Positions 48,401 through 60,114 of a stretch of 64,000 bases of DNA are shown piece after piece. The notes beneath the pieces are model-generated. The model was not told the origin of the DNA. It made no database searches and was given only the letters and a program-made list of their open reading frames with translations. Each line of letters starts with the position of its first letter. Positions within the stretch are counted from its first letter, which is position 1. The DNA is from Tanytarsus gracilentus (lineage: Eukaryota; Arthropoda; Insecta; Diptera; Chironomidae). A program made the position numbers and the translations under genes. Location of the stretch: assembly GCA_038502055.1 (NCBI GenBank), contig JAXRKN010000044.1, positions 8,626,501 to 8,690,500 on the forward strand, read 5' to 3'.

Positions 48401-51248
48401 GTAAAAAAAGTGAAAAGTGAGAAATGCAAAATTAAGTGAAATTTTATTGCTTTTTAAAAGCGAGCCGTTGAACCCGATTAATTTAAAATTTAGAAATCGA
48501 AATTTATGATTTGTTCAATTTACATTTTGTAAAATTTAACTTTCGACAAATTTAAAAATTCTCGACTTCTTAAATCATTTCGTGTCAAATTTTCTTCTTG
48601 CTCTTTAATTTTCATGCACTCATGTTGTCATGATGGATCTCTCTTTTCATTCCATCTCACTCATTTAATGCATTCGGATGCGATGGTTAAAATACAATTT
48701 AGCACATTGTCGGATGTGTATATAAAAAAAGTATGTATGCGTCTTAGAAGAAGGCACTCAATAATGATTATCTTTCGCTCCCTCTTGTGTTACACAATTT
48801 CACATCGATTGGAAATGTTTTTATCTTTTTTTAAACACTTAACAGGTGCTTGTTGGTGTAAAATTTTAGTTAGAGCTTAAGATGGATCAATTTTTTTTAA
48901 TGGAAATGCTAAAAGTGAAAAATAATCAATTTAATTCAATTACATGGCTTTGAAATTTAAAACATAAAATTGCCGACCGCTTATCATCGATCGAACATCA
49001 TAATTTTTGTGCGGTGACCAACTGTATGCAAACATAATTAGAGTCATTTTACTCGCACTCGAATCATTAATCTCTCAATCTATATCGCATTTACACATCG
49101 CATGTGATTATGCTGAGCTCAATGGCGAGAGAAAGAGAGTTGAAAATGCACACACGAAACGTGTCACACGATGTCAAAGTGAACATCATTTTGCAATTTA
49201 GCGAAAAAAGATTTTTTTTTAAATTAAGCATTCAATCAAAAGTGTCGAGAGAGGGATTTAAGTGGCTGGGAAAAGAGTTTAAGTTGGTGATAATAAAATT
49301 TAAGTTTTAAGATGCAAAATTAAATTTTAATGGCATTTACAGATAACTGTTTCATTTTCCATTTCATTCCAATCTTTGCTCACTTATTTTCTGTCACACA
49401 AGAATTTTAATTCAATTAATAATATTTAAACTTCCATCGGAATCGCTATACACTTTAATGTGATTACTTAATATGTTTGAAATTTAAATTCCTTTGAGCA
49501 TTAAAGTCTCTCTCTTCCCGCACATATCTTCGATGATGAATTTGCAGAAAAGAAAGAGAAACGTCAAAGTGATTTTATAAAAGAAAAAAAAATTGGAGCA
49601 GACAAAGAGAGCGAAAAATTGTTTGTTTTATTTCCTCGTCAACAATTGAATTGCGAAGAGGGATTGATGAGAATGTACCATAATAATAATAATCTCTAAA
49701 TGATCGCCAAAATTGGTAATGAAATTTCAGTTTGTTTTTCGTATTCTCATCTTTTGCGGCTCTTGATGAGATGAATGCTTGAGTACATTTTACAAAACTT
49801 AGTCATTGTGGTTTGCGAGTAAATAGAATTTTTTTAAATTAATTTTATCAATTGGAACAAAGTGAAAAATGAAACATAAATTTTACAAAACTCTTAAACA
49901 ACTCCCATGGCTGTCGTGTCGAAGAAGAAATAAACCACAAATCTTTTTTGGATGTTTTAATGCTCTCGTTTTGCTCCCCCTCGAATATTATTTTTTACGA
50001 TCTGCTCTGGATATTTTAAAACCTCATATTTTGAGTAATAAAAACTCATTTTGCAGTGAATGTCAATCGTCGTAAAAAGTCTGGAGATCGTAAAAAAAGC
50101 TTGACATTTGGATAATTTTGCGTGAATGGAAATGAGATCAATATTTTTTTTCTCTCTCGATCGAGTTAGATTGCATAATTTTAATTTTTCAGCACACACG
50201 TCGTAACGAAATTAAAAACACTTAACCGTCTTCATGTTCTTTATCATTTTACAAAACTTCCTCAAACAAAAATTTCTTCTTCTTCGCAGATCGCGTGCAA
50301 AGATTGCAAAGAGTTGAGTTAAAATTTTTATTTTGGGTGAAGCCACATGAGGAAGAGAGCGAAGTGACGGTAAGAGGAGAAGAATGAAAAGTACAAAATG
50401 TGCACAGTAAATAATTTTCTGTAAATTTAATTTACATTCAGGCTTCATTTAATAATTCTTATAAAGAAGAAATTAAACATTCATACACGTATGAGGACAA
50501 GCCGAGAGTCTCTCAAGCGCAAAACTGGGGAGAAATGCGATGTGAAAGCTTATGCATATTTTGCGAGCATCAATTTCATGAGCATAATGTGAGCATTAAC
50601 GAAACCTGAATGGTGAAAATGAAGTGAAATTTTGCAAGCCCTCAAATCCATCATCGAGAGAGTTATTGCACTGTGCACATACACACACACACGATCAGTG
50701 TTCATCCAGGAAAAGAGATTAAATTTCCAAAACAGCACACAAATTTACAGTTCATAAAATTCCTTAATAAACGAGATGATGAAGGTGCGATCGAATTTCA
50801 ATTTCATGTTAAGAAGCTTGTCGTTTGGCTATGATGACCGCGTTGTTATAACAAATTGATTGAGGTGGTTTCTGAGTGGATCTTCTTCAGGTGGAATTTT
50901 ACATGAATTTGACCCCAAAATTTATTTAAAAATTCTTACCTGAACAGAGATTGTAGTTTCAGTGAATTGAACGCCATCGGTGACTCTAATAAGCAGCTTG
51001 TAAAGATTTTTTGTTTCACGATCGAGTGTATCGCGTAGTTTCAAAGTGCCTTGATGCTTGTCGAGTGCAAATTTGCCATCATCACCGGAAATCAATGAAT
51101 ATTCCAGTTTGCCAATTGTGTCGGGATCAGTTGCTTTAATTGTTGCGACAACTTGTCCAATGCCCAAATCTTCAGACACCATGTAGCTCAATGGCATGTC
51201 ACGAAAAGTTGGACTTTCATCGTTCTTATCCAACACTGTCACTCTGAC
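15806..51248 (-). CDS. ft: Fat cadherin, 3' two thirds (5' exons beyond right edge)
   Basis: Fat is a giant type I cadherin that binds Dachsous between cells, sets planar polarity and feeds Hippo growth control. Ten exons are recognised: 50940-51248, 46599-46832, 45387-45588, 41571-41755, 40035-40381, 39905-39977, 39332-39842, 20671-25591, 20178-20612 and 15806-18479. They total 9,891 nt, exactly 3,297 codons with TGA, and every junction restores a cadherin, EGF or LamG motif. Order: 18 cadherin repeats, a membrane-proximal linker, four EGF repeats, LamG, an EGF-like Cys cluster, LamG, one membrane span and a cytoplasmic tail of about 520 aa. This is the Drosophila Fat order, not Fat-like/Kugelei or Dachsous, and the tail motif NWGPNFESLMGVFKDIAELP supports it. 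If the protein has 34 repeats like Drosophila Fat, about 16 repeats and the signal peptide lie outside the window. Confidence 0.94.
18480..20177 (-). other. ft: ft intron, 1.7 kb
   Basis: AT-rich intron that splits LamG1; the donor is GTAAGTTTA at 20177 and the acceptor TTTTTTAG. No coding signal was seen in it on either strand. Confidence 0.85.
20178..20612 (-). CDS. ft: ft exon: end of EGF4 and most of LamG1
   Basis: It joins the upstream exon as GYK|CSCTDGRYGRHC, completing EGF4, after a 58-nt intron (20613-20670). LamG1 follows, with LSFMHFPALDAATNDISIVF and GRWHKVTATRNGRVMSL. The exon ends in a Gly codon shared with the last exon. Confidence 0.93.
20671..25591 (-). CDS. ft: ft large exon: cadherin repeats, membrane-proximal linker, EGF1-4
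   Basis: This single 4,921-nt exon is open throughout and carries 12 cadherin repeats. Linkers read DMNDHSPEF, DINDNSPSF, PAHLFPTF, DANDNGPIM, DKNDNPPRF, DVNDNAPEF, DANNNPPKF, GENRFSPVF, DINDQKPEF, GVNEFYPRF, DGNDPPEF, DVNDNGPTF and finally DQNDSPSLP. Three of these have lost most Ca2+ ligands. A roughly 280-residue region follows with no named domain (RVPNGKIADVHPND... VKASMETGDETSLYSI), as in Fat. Four EGF modules then start at CNANTCDNGG, DPCAPNPCQAGG, DACSSNPCKSGG and DSCRPNPCLHGG. The 5' splice site joins DTG|GSPPLTGTG from the exon 13.7 kb upstream. Confidence 0.95.
25592..39331 (-). other. ft: ft giant intron, 13.7 kb
   Basis: Bounded by donor G|GTGAGTAG at 39331 and acceptor AATTCACAG before 25591; splicing restores one cadherin repeat (VAMDTGSPPLTGTG). 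The sequence is AT-rich with poly-T and GA tracts. It contains copies of the GGAAC-N4-TGGAAAATGAAAC motif (for example 27695, 30802, 34530 and 39057) and an isolated 24-codon coding-like frame at 29516. No exon was recognised on either strand. The size and the recurrent motifs fit an intron carrying enhancers and degraded repeats. Confidence 0.85.
32860..32879. repeat. GA dinucleotide tract in ft intron
   Basis: About ten GA/AG units in an AT-rich context; it could act as a GAGA-factor site. Confidence 0.8.
39332..40381 (-). CDS. ft: ft exons (three): cadherin repeats
   Basis: Exons 40035-40381, 39905-39977 and 39332-39842 are separated by introns of 57 and 62 nt. They read VTIILKDVNDVKPVF, then a full repeat to DENDN|SPVFDPKHYSASIAENA, then SVLQ|VSATDIDEGANGRVRF and TDINDCYPTFLDSP. 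The 73-nt middle exon is too short to appear as an ORF but is needed to keep frame and motif. DRE (LDREIKANY, LDREQQAEY) and DxD motifs typical of cadherin repeats are present. Confidence 0.93.
40382..41570 (-). other. ft: ft intron, 1.2 kb
   Basis: AT-rich; contains two T-loop-like sequences (40601 and 41482). Otherwise nothing was recognised. Confidence 0.8.
41571..41755 (-). CDS. ft: ft exon: partial cadherin repeat
   Basis: 185 nt encoding DNGRIEYSITAGDDDDFEIV through LDRETKSTYNLVVTARDC to SSTVQ. It joins upstream at DIDSG|DNGR and downstream at TVQ|VTIILKD. It is only 61 codons with no ATG near its start, so ORF finders miss it. Confidence 0.92.
41756..45386 (-). other. ft: ft intron, 3.6 kb
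   Basis: AT-rich, with motif copies at 42345 and 43536 and a T-loop-like sequence at 44606. No exon was recognised. Confidence 0.8.
45387..45588 (-). CDS. ft: ft exon: cadherin repeat junction
   Basis: Encodes VQHYILVVQAQDNGHPSLSS, then DLNDNAPVFDPMSYSNEIYE and the next repeat's VSATDIDSG. It joins LDYEE|VQHY upstream. The GTGTGTATT donor follows the split Gly codon. Confidence 0.92.
45589..46598 (-). other. ft: ft intron, 1.0 kb
   Basis: AT-rich intron between two cadherin exons; a partial copy of the recurrent motif occurs near 46091. Confidence 0.8.
46599..46832 (-). CDS. ft: ft exon: cadherin repeat
   Basis: 234 nt, phase 0 at both ends. Encodes VTDSNDNPPVFSEPAYSFDI, ISATDPDLGANSMLTY and LNPQTGVFTLTARLDYEE. 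It joins SVQ|VTDSNDN upstream. Confidence 0.93.
46833..50939 (-). other. ft: ft intron, 4.1 kb
   Basis: AT-rich; holds one adjacent pair of the recurrent motif (47620) and a T-loop sequence (47656), and a motif copy at 49349. No coding signal was found. Confidence 0.8.
50940..51248 (-). CDS. ft: ft exon: cadherin repeat, most 5' exon in the window
   Basis: 309 nt, phase 0 at both ends, encoding VRVTVLDKNDESPTF, IKATDPDTIGKLEYSLISGD, LDRETKNLYKLLIRVTDG and ending SVQ. The acceptor is CCCTCCAG. The next upstream exon was not found in the remaining 12.7 kb. Confidence 0.92.
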
Positions 51249-53168
51249 CTGGAGGGATTAAAAAATGAAAATTGTTAAAAAGTGAAATTTTTAATGCTCG
51301 AAAAAAAAAAGTTCATGAGGTCCGATGAGAAAAAAGTACATAACATTGAACAAATAAGCTCAATAAATTATCAAAAAAAACCGGCTCGATATCGATCATG
51401 CACATAAAGTTTTCATATACACTTTTTGATTAATTTATGAATTCATTTGAAAGTCATGAAAAACTCCCATGAAATTTTCTGCAAGGCTCTCTCACTCATT
51501 TTTAGGGCGAGCATCAGCAGCATACGTGCAGAGATTGCGAAACAATGATAATATAAACTTCAATCCCAAGGTGTTTCAACCCATCCCTGAGATCTCGAGC
51601 ATGTACAAAATTCTCTCTTACCCTTTATCGCTCTCTTTATTTTGTTTAATGTGTTTCAAATATTGCCAGTAGCAAAAATAAACTGAATTATTGCTCGAAT
51701 TTTAAGTGAGGTCTCAAATGGTGAATTTGTTAAATTTAATGTTTCTAAATAATTTTGACAGTTAAAATTTTAAATTTTTCATTTTCAATACTGTTCCATT
51801 TTTAAATTTTCTTTTCAGACCTCGTCAAATCATAATTTCTCTACATTGAGTGAACATCATTCACATGAGTGCAGGGCAGTCGCCAGGTTTTTCATGAAAT
51901 ATTTACATAACTCATTTACACCCAAGCGCCATCAGCTCTGTCTTTAGACATAGCTTGCATCTCTCTCCCTCTCTCTCTCTTTGGGCGAGCGAGAACAAAG
52001 CGAGGGTAAAATAAAATAAGACTTCACATAACATTCGAGAGTCGTTTTAATAATAATTATTGTGTGATATAATCGCGAAAAGGAAAAAATAAAATAAAAT
52101 ACGGGATGAACGGCAAAGAACAAAATTGTTATAAATTGTTTCCAACTTTTATCCCCCCTTTCCGTATCGATTGTAAAAGAAATTAGTTTTGATTGTTTAA
52201 TGATCAGGTTTGAAGGTGTTCAGTTCATTAATAATTTAAAATGCCTATAATTATGGTGTTCACTCTTACTGACTTACTTATTTGCGATGGCCATCGATGG
52301 GGTGTAAGGAAGACACGAAATATTTTAATGTGCAACATTTCATTTTCAAGGTGTTCCATTTTAAAGTTTAAATTATGAAACAGTTTAGAATTTGAAAAAT
52401 TGACATTTAATTTAAAACCAAAAATGGAATTCACATTCATTTTGAAATATCCAGCCCACATTTTGGTTACATCCATAATTGAGTTGTAAGTTCATTCTCA
52501 AATAGAATGAACATACAGAAAAATTTTTAAGAGAAAAGACAACAGCGACGTGATGATGAAGATGAAAAAGAATTAAAAATTCCGTTAACTACACTCAATG
52601 AGATGAACACACTTCATTTCATCATTCGTGAGTTGTTCGAATGATTTTTGTGAATCTCTCTTCTAAATTCTAGCTGGGCGAGAAATTTTTTTTGTTTGCA
52701 TCTCCACAAGAAGTCTTTTTTCCATCTCTTACATTTTCTATTTCGCTATAAATCTTCTTTTTGTTGTAAGAAAGAATAAAAACCACACAACACCATAAAA
52801 AAAGTTCTCTCTCAACATTTTTGCTCTCGATATTATTGTTGTATTGTTGGTGAACTCTCAAAAACCCGAAATCATGCTGATTCCATCTATAGAAAAGTTT
52901 TTTTTTGGCAATCTCTAGCCATTGACCAAATGAAGTCGTGCGTTAAAAAATTCATTTATTGATTTAGAAATTTTTAAGAGTGAGGCGTGAATTCTGGCGG
53001 GAGGTTAAAAAAATTTGTCAATTTTTATCTTCACCATGAATGAGAATAACGATGGCTATTTATGATCATCTGATGGAGATCAAAGGTGTTCAGAAAAAAT
53101 ATTTATAACGGGAAAAAGTTTAAATTTTTAAAATAAAATATGAAAAATAAAAAAGTTTTTAATCAAAC

Positions 53169-53189
53169 TTTTAGGTTCGAATCCTAAAA
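53169..53189 (+). other. T-arm-like hairpin
   Basis: A perfect 7-bp stem TTTTAGG/CCTAAAA encloses the 7-nt loop TTCGAAT, which is a canonical tRNA T-loop and B-box sequence. No A box or other tRNA arms precede it, so it is not a tRNA gene. Confidence 0.75.
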
Positions 53190-56100
53190 CTACAAATGGG
53201 ATTCTTAAGATGACAGTGTTTACGTTCATTTTTTTTGCTGAATTTTACTTTAGATATAAAACTTAAATATTTCCTATTAAATTCCGCAACACTGATTCCC
53301 CTCTCCGCTGTCTCTCACTCACACACGCTAGTGACACATAAAGAATTTTCTCTCCACGATCATTTTTCAACTCTAAAAAGTTCATCGCTGATGATGCGAC
53401 GTGAAATTGGACAAAAAATGTAAAGCGCAAATGAGACGCTCGAAATAACTGCATTTTTTCGGCGTATACGAAAAAGAGATAAGCTCAGCGCATGAATAAT
53501 GAGTTGCATTTGTCATTAGCTGATTTTTGCGTATGTTTAACACTTTGCTTCCATCTTTCACTCCTCCTCCCCTCTCTCGCGCCTCTGAGCAAATATTTTA
53601 ATGGCATTCTTATCAATGCGCGCGCATTTGTACCTTTAAAAAAAAGCAGCAAGAGAAGGCTCTTTATTTCTGGTTGCAATTTTTCATGCACAAAAAAGGA
53701 GTTCATCAAAGATTTTTAAGCGCAAATTGCGTTTTTTTTTTCGGGAGATGCTGTTAGTGCTCACACCATTAACCATTTGTCGGGGCTGAATGTGAAATGT
53801 GAAAGATTAATCATATTGCCAGTGAGCTCTCTTTATTTTATGACGTGTAAAATCATTCTTAAAGGGGAGAGAGAGAAGAGGCGTGCAGGAGGACATGAAA
53901 AATGAATTTTCACGGTTAGCATGTTTTTTTGTGTTGCTCATAAAAAGGCTTTGATGCTTATCAAAATTCAGTCGAAGAGATTATGCGAGTGCAGTACATG
54001 ATGAAACGACGAATGGTGGGATAGAGGTTAGTGACTTTATCAATTGAAATTGTTTGGAAAATGGACAATTTAAAAAACCGTTAAAAATTTTAATCCAAAC
54101 AATGCAAATTCCACTCGAATCCATAAATCTTCAATTTTATTTTACGTAACAAAAAATAAATTTTGCATCTACAATAGAAAATCCAATCAACTTTTAAAAT
54201 ACCATCGAGTCAATCTCATCGACAAAATAAAAAATAAACAAACTTTCACGAAAAGCAAAAAAAATCATCTCCATATCGCAAATTAAAAATCAAGCCGCAG
54301 CTTGAAAATTGAATTGTTGCAACTGCGAAGTGAATGTTTGTATAAATGATGATGCATAAACAACTTCGATATTAATCATTTGCAATTATGACACGAAAAA
54401 TACAAACACATAACTTTAAAGCCTTTGAGCGTAGGCGCGCAAAAAAATATAACTGGAATTTTTTTATTTCACTCGAAATGGAGAAAAAGAAATTCTTAAA
54501 TAAGATTTCGTGGAGGGCTCACGAATTTCCAATATATCGAGAGAGAGAGACATTTTGCCCCTGAGACATTTTGCCCTCACCCAAAATCCGTGGGCAAGGG
54601 CAAAAAAGAGAGGTCAATTTAATCGCGAGTCGCCAATTTGGTCCCGCTTTGTTAGCGGAAAAGAGTGCAGTCGAGTCCAGCGAATGATAATTGCGTAATC
54701 AAAAAAATTAAAGGCTTTTTTAATAATTTGGATTGTGGCAGTTACAGCAGCAGGAGAGTGAGAGAATGGCAATTGAATATCGTTATAAGCGCGAATGAAA
54801 ATTAATAATATTTTTTTTGCGGTATGAAGCGATAAAATTATAATAAAATAAGTGAGAGAAGGTGAAATGCCAAAATATTTTGGATGTTACAAATTAGAGA
54901 GGAAATTTTTCATACAAAATTGAGATTAATTTTTTCAGATTTATGTTATTAAAAAATATTTTGTTTCATTTCCCAGTTTGTTCTCTTTTTTTGAAAAAGT
55001 TATTAAAATACTCATTTTTCGGCAATCAGCAGCCAACAACAGCTCACTTTTTAAAGGAAAGAAAATATGGCTGAAGGAAAGAATTTCAAGTAATTTAAAG
55101 CATTTCGATTTAGGTTCGCGAGAGTTGAAGGAAGAAGAATGAAGCGGAGAGAGAAAAATATTTGAATGGATTCGCTTGTGGAGTTTAATGAACGTAAGAT
55201 ATGTCGTTCATCGAAGAAGGTATGTCGTCATTTAATTGTACAACAAAGCGTAATTTATTATCTGCTGATTTGAATGGAGGGATTTAAGGGAAAATTTATT
55301 GCACGACTTTTTGTGCAAAACAAAAATTCTCTCTCGATGCAAATCGCAAAGGCGTGTATGTGTGTTCGGCTAGAGATGTATCTACAAGTGATTTTCCAAT
55401 TATAAGATATCGACAGCAAACAAGAATTTCCAGTAAGTTTGATCGATTGAGTTTCGCGCATCTAACAAGAAGAATTTTTCTCGGAAATAAAAATTAATTG
55501 AGCGCAAACGCATGCATTCAAAAAGGAGCATATCCGATAAGTTAATGATTCGAAACGAACTGTGAGTTGCAGAGATCTGCGAAAGAATCGCCAAGTCGAA
55601 GTGCAATGTAACGAAAACAAAATTTTTGACAGCCCAGAGCTATGAAAAGGAGTGAAAAAGAAACGAGAAGAGAAGAATGTTAAATGAAAAAAATTAAGCT
55701 TCAGTTGGTAATTTTCTTCTCTTTGACTCTGCCTTTTGTACATACAACAAATTTCTCAATTTCGCTCTAAGCAAAATGTGTGTGAAGACTTTACATCGCG
55801 CATCGCATGAATATTCCCAATTAGAATTTTACATAATAATTCTCTCGGCGAGTTGCAGTGAGGAAAATTCCTGGAATTTGTATAAATTTTCCCAGAGTGC
55901 CACTTATAGATTAGAATAATCACAAACTTGAGTTGTGGGAACTTAATCTGCGTAATATTGAAACAAGATGGAATATGAAACACATTTAACTAGGAACATT
56001 TTGAAAAATGAAACAATGATGTTGAAATTATAAAATTTCAGTCGCATCTCCATCATACCACACAGCAATTCTCATCACAATAATTCAATCACTCTCGCGA

Positions 56101-56791
56101 GTGAACGTGATGATCGACATAAGAGAGAGAAAGAGACGTCTTCGAATGGTCTGCATAGCGGCACTAAAATTTGCCAAATTTTCCTGTCAATTCAAATTAT
56201 GCCACGACATGTATCGTTTCGCTTGTGTGTGTATGCAAAATAAGAGAACAACAGAATAAAACGACACAATAAATTACGAAATGAGGAAAACCGCACCAGA
56301 AATGTGCGCGACATCACAAAATAACAAATTGAATGCTCCACAAAAAAAATTTAAATCTTTTTTCTCCTTTTCGTTTCTTCTTTGTTGCGTCGAAAAAAAA
56401 ACAGTTTTGTCATGACGAATCCTCTTTGCGCACATAAAGATGCAATGTGGTACATGAGAGAGAGAGAAACGAAAAAATTCTTGCCTCATTTCATTTTCAT
56501 GTATGAACTTATGTCACTGTATGTCCGAGATAAAAATCTTCATATTCACTTCAATCAAATAATGAGTGTATGTGTCTGCATTTGTATGTCGCGAATTTTC
56601 GAAGAGTGCACAAAAGACATTAAAATTGTCATCATAACTTACGGCGAGGGAGAAGGAAAGAACAAATTCTGGAAAGAGAGATCTCAGAATGTTTGTTTTA
56701 TCCATCAGAAAGAAGGTAAATGTGCTCATCAGAAAATTACCGCTGAATTTTTGAGAAAATTTCGTTGCACCTTTAAAAATTAAATTTTTTT

Positions 56792-56833
56792 CCCCATTTT
56801 TTGGGGTTTAAAAATTTGGGTTCAAATCCCAAA
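56792..56833 (+). other. Two adjacent hairpins, the second T-arm-like
   Basis: CCCCA/TGGGG with a 5-nt loop (56792-56806) is followed by TTTGGG/CCCAAA with loop TTCAAAT (56815-56833), again a T-loop consensus. No complete tRNA cloverleaf can be drawn. Confidence 0.65.
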
Positions 56834-59599
56834 AACAAAAAATTTTTAGCATAAATAAATTAAAATTTCAAACTAAATTAAACGCGAACAAACATGATCA
56901 ATCTTATTCACGTCCAATTTCTCTGCGTTCTATGCGAAAAAAAGAGCAGTAGACAAGCGATCAATGTGAGAAAAGAACCTTGTGGCTTATTATTTATTCA
57001 GATCAGGTATTTTTTTCCTATGTACATACAATTCTTCGTCTTTTATCTGTGCATGATCATTGTTGTTACCCACCGTGGTATTCTTGTGTGTGCAGCTTTA
57101 TTTTATTCAAAGAGCTGCCAAGAGAAGTCTCTCGCTCATATCGCAGATTTAAATATGTAGAAAGGAGGAAAATTTTTCATTCTGGCACACACTGGAATGT
57201 GCACATTGTGACAAAGAAATAGTCAAATGCATAGGCCAGCGGGCGAGTGCGGAGTATGTGACGCGATAATGTCCGTACAGTTGGAGAAACAAAAGAAATG
57301 TACACACAAGATAATTATTTTGCAACCGCAGAAAGGATTTTTCTCCTTCATTTCCGAGAATATCATCAAGTAGCGATCAGTTGGTGGCTTGTTAAGGTAC
57401 ACAAAGTACAATTTTCCATTTCAACAACAGCTGCTACTGCATTTCGCTCTTAATTATGGCGCACTACACGTGTAAATTTAATTAGAGCTCGAATATGCGT
57501 GAGCTAAAAATGCATCGATGGACTTGAGATGTGTTAAAGATTAATGCCGCATATCACATTTCAATTAGGACGAGAGAGCCTCCTTGTGTTTTCTTTAATG
57601 ACCGTAAAATTATCATGAACCTTACATCATGGACAGTAATGGAGAGAATTATTGTGGACATTAGGGAAGAATTGTTGAATGATTTTTTAAAACAATGTTA
57701 GCTTTTTATGCTTCAAGTTTTGATTCAAAAAAAAATCAATTCAATTTTTTTCATTCGTTAAATTTTAATCACTTTTTCATGACATTAAAAATCAAATATT
57801 TTGATCCCTTGCGACCTGCTCTAAAATGCAGTGTATAATTTAACGTTCCAAACTCAAAATATTAATAATGAAACCGAAAATATCAACAAACATTCACTTT
57901 TTTATTATTATATTTTAGAAAAAAAAAATCATATTTCATAAGCCACACATAATAACAGTCGTGCTCATGATTAAAAGTGAGCCAAAAGAGTCAAGGATAG
58001 TTAAGTTAAATGTTTGTGAGGCGGGTGGCATGCACATTCGTAATTATACACAGATCAAAGTATCATATTTTTTTCTCTCTCTCTCGATCGGCATTGTTTG
58101 CCCTCAAGTATTGTGTGCATCTATAATTTTTTTCTCGCTAAATCGAAAATAGATTGGCAAACAAAAAAAATTATCATGGGAAGACAGATTGTGTTAGCGG
58201 ATGAATTGGAAAATATTTTCAAGGGAAGGTAAATTTAATAAAAATTTCTTTCAAAACGATTCGAACCTCGAAACTAATATTTATTTATTTACTTAAAAAA
58301 TTATTAAAATTCTTCTCATTTCCATCCCTCGCCAATTCGAGTAAATACTTCCACAGAAACACCCTCGGGATCGAATTTTAATCTGCAGCTCTCATAACAT
58401 ATTTTAGCTAGATAACATTGCAATTTTATCCTATTAGCATGAACGCTGGAGGCAATCAGAAATCGATATAGCCGGCAACAGCAGCATGATGAGCAATCAT
58501 GACATTTTTATTGCGGGTCATTTGAATAAATATATTTTAAAATAGGATTCCGACATGCAACGCTCTTAGCCGCGTTCATTTTTATGACTGCATTAAATTT
58601 TTAGCACACTATGCGTCCTGTTTTGCTCACTTTAACTATCGCGATGTTTTCCGATGAAAAATTTTTATTAGAGCAGATTTTAGGAAAAATGTTTTACAAG
58701 GAACAAAATGGAAAATGGAACAAGAGTTCAGCCACTTTAATTATGTCCATGGAAACCATCAAACATTCAATTTTAAAAAATTATTAGCAAGAATCTCACA
58801 ACTCCCATGTCCATAATACTTAACACTTAATTCTCGCCTTTTACTGCAGATTAACAATCAATCATCGATAAATTGCCGTTCATTATCAGTGCTCGTCTAT
58901 CAGAAGGGTAAATGAACAAAGTATGAAACTCCCCACAACGAAAAATTCTCAACATTTATCTTGACCAGTCAGCTGAGTACAATTTCAATAAATTTAAAAA
59001 TTTCGCCAATATAAAGTCACAAAAATTCAAGCGGTAATGTATAAAAATTGAAATGAAAAATTTCGAGGACGTCCACCAGTGATCAATTATGTTGAAAGTT
59101 GATGATAAGGAGCACATTGTGAGGAAATCATTTGATATTAACGAAGGTAAAATTTTAATGTTTACATCATGACTGATCCTCAAGTCAACTTTGATGATGC
59201 AAAAATGTTTAAATTGTACGCTGAATACGCCGAGGGTCGATTGGTTCATGGAATGAGATTGTGGCTGAAAGTTGAAACAGAAAATGACTGATAATTGTTA
59301 AGAAGCTGATTTTTATCATCGACAACCAACAAAATTCAGTTTTTCTTCCGTCACGTGCGCAAATATTTAATAGACAATTTTTTTAAATTTAACCATTACA
59401 TATTTAAAAGTTGCAAATACTTTTCTGAATTAGGTTCCTCAATAAATCACAACTTCGGCTTAGCATTAGCCAATCCTCAAAAGCTTAACTCGCATTCAAG
59501 CGATTCTACAAAAAAAAATTAATCTCACATTTGCGATGAAAGTCGGCAAAATTCTCAAGATTTCAGTTTACAATTTTCTAATTGAGGATCGTGGCTGGA

Positions 59600-59884
59600 A
59601 TGTCTTCATCATCAATGTACAATGACGAGCATGAATTTGAGTTAGTGAATATCAACAATAATGAGAGTGTGACCGCGAGTCGAAAGAAGATGCGGTGCAT
59701 GGCATTAAGATCGTCGCAATATTATTTTCATATTCGTGCACTTAAAATCAGGCAAAGTAAAAGCTGTCACGAATATGGCGATGACTTGACAGAGACATTA
59801 ATTGTCAAGCGTCGAGTCTTCAATGAGACACAAAATAATCCAGTTGTGATTAATTTTTGGCAGTTCGTCGAGCGAGAATCTTGA
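59600..59884 (+). CDS. Possible nested gene in ft intron, ORF 1 (94 aa), unrecognised
   Basis: ATG at 59600 opens a 94-codon frame, MSSSSMYNDEHEFELVNINN through RRVFNETQNNPVVINFWQFV. Codon use and base composition (GC clearly above the flanks) look coding, and the residues are mixed rather than Lys/Phe/Asn-biased as in intron shadows. It is on the strand opposite to ft. A second coding-like frame follows at 59917 in another phase, so this could be a two-exon gene, a frameshifted relic or two small genes. I do not recognise the family. Confidence 0.4.
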   Translation: MSSSSMYNDEHEFELVNINNNESVTASRKKMRCMALRSSQYYFHIRALKIRQSKSCHEYGDDLTETLIVKRRVFNETQNNPVVINFWQFVERES

Positions 59885-59916
59885 GATAATTTCATTGTCA
59901 CCGCCACGACGGTGCA

Positions 59917-60114
59917 ATGACAAAAAATTTGATTGTCGTCGACGATTTAATGGCTGAGAGCGTTGCAATTATTCTTAAAATCAAGCCGGACATTACTGAC
60001 GTGCAGAGGACAAAAATCAATGAACACCTACGAAATCCTTTTGGATGCAAAACAATTAAAGAAAAAAATCTTGAGATGGTAACAAAAATAATAAATAATT
60101 TAAATGGGTTTTAA
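59917..60114 (+). CDS. Possible nested gene in ft intron, ORF 2 (65 aa), unrecognised
   Basis: ATG at 59917 encodes MTKNLIVVDDLMAESVAIIL through NPFGCKTIKEKNLEMVTKII and stops at TAA before an AATAAA near 60150. The frame is shifted relative to ORF 1, whose stop is 33 nt upstream. No splice pair that would join the two cleanly was found. The 3' AATAAA and the helix-friendly composition give modest support. Confidence 0.35.
   Translation: MTKNLIVVDDLMAESVAIILKIKPDITDVQRTKINEHLRNPFGCKTIKEKNLEMVTKIINNLNGF

Noticed and set aside
53169..53189. tRNA gene at the T-arm-like hairpin
   Set aside because: No A box, D arm, anticodon arm or acceptor stem can be placed upstream within tRNA distances.
56382..56783. 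133-aa plus-strand ORF as a gene
   Set aside because: Lys/Met/Phe-biased intronic open frame with no motif, starting in a poly-A run and overlapping the hairpins; likely chance.
58956..59249. 97-aa minus-strand ORF as an ft 5' exon
   Set aside because: No cadherin signature (DxNDN, LDRE, AxDxD) and no suitable splice sites.
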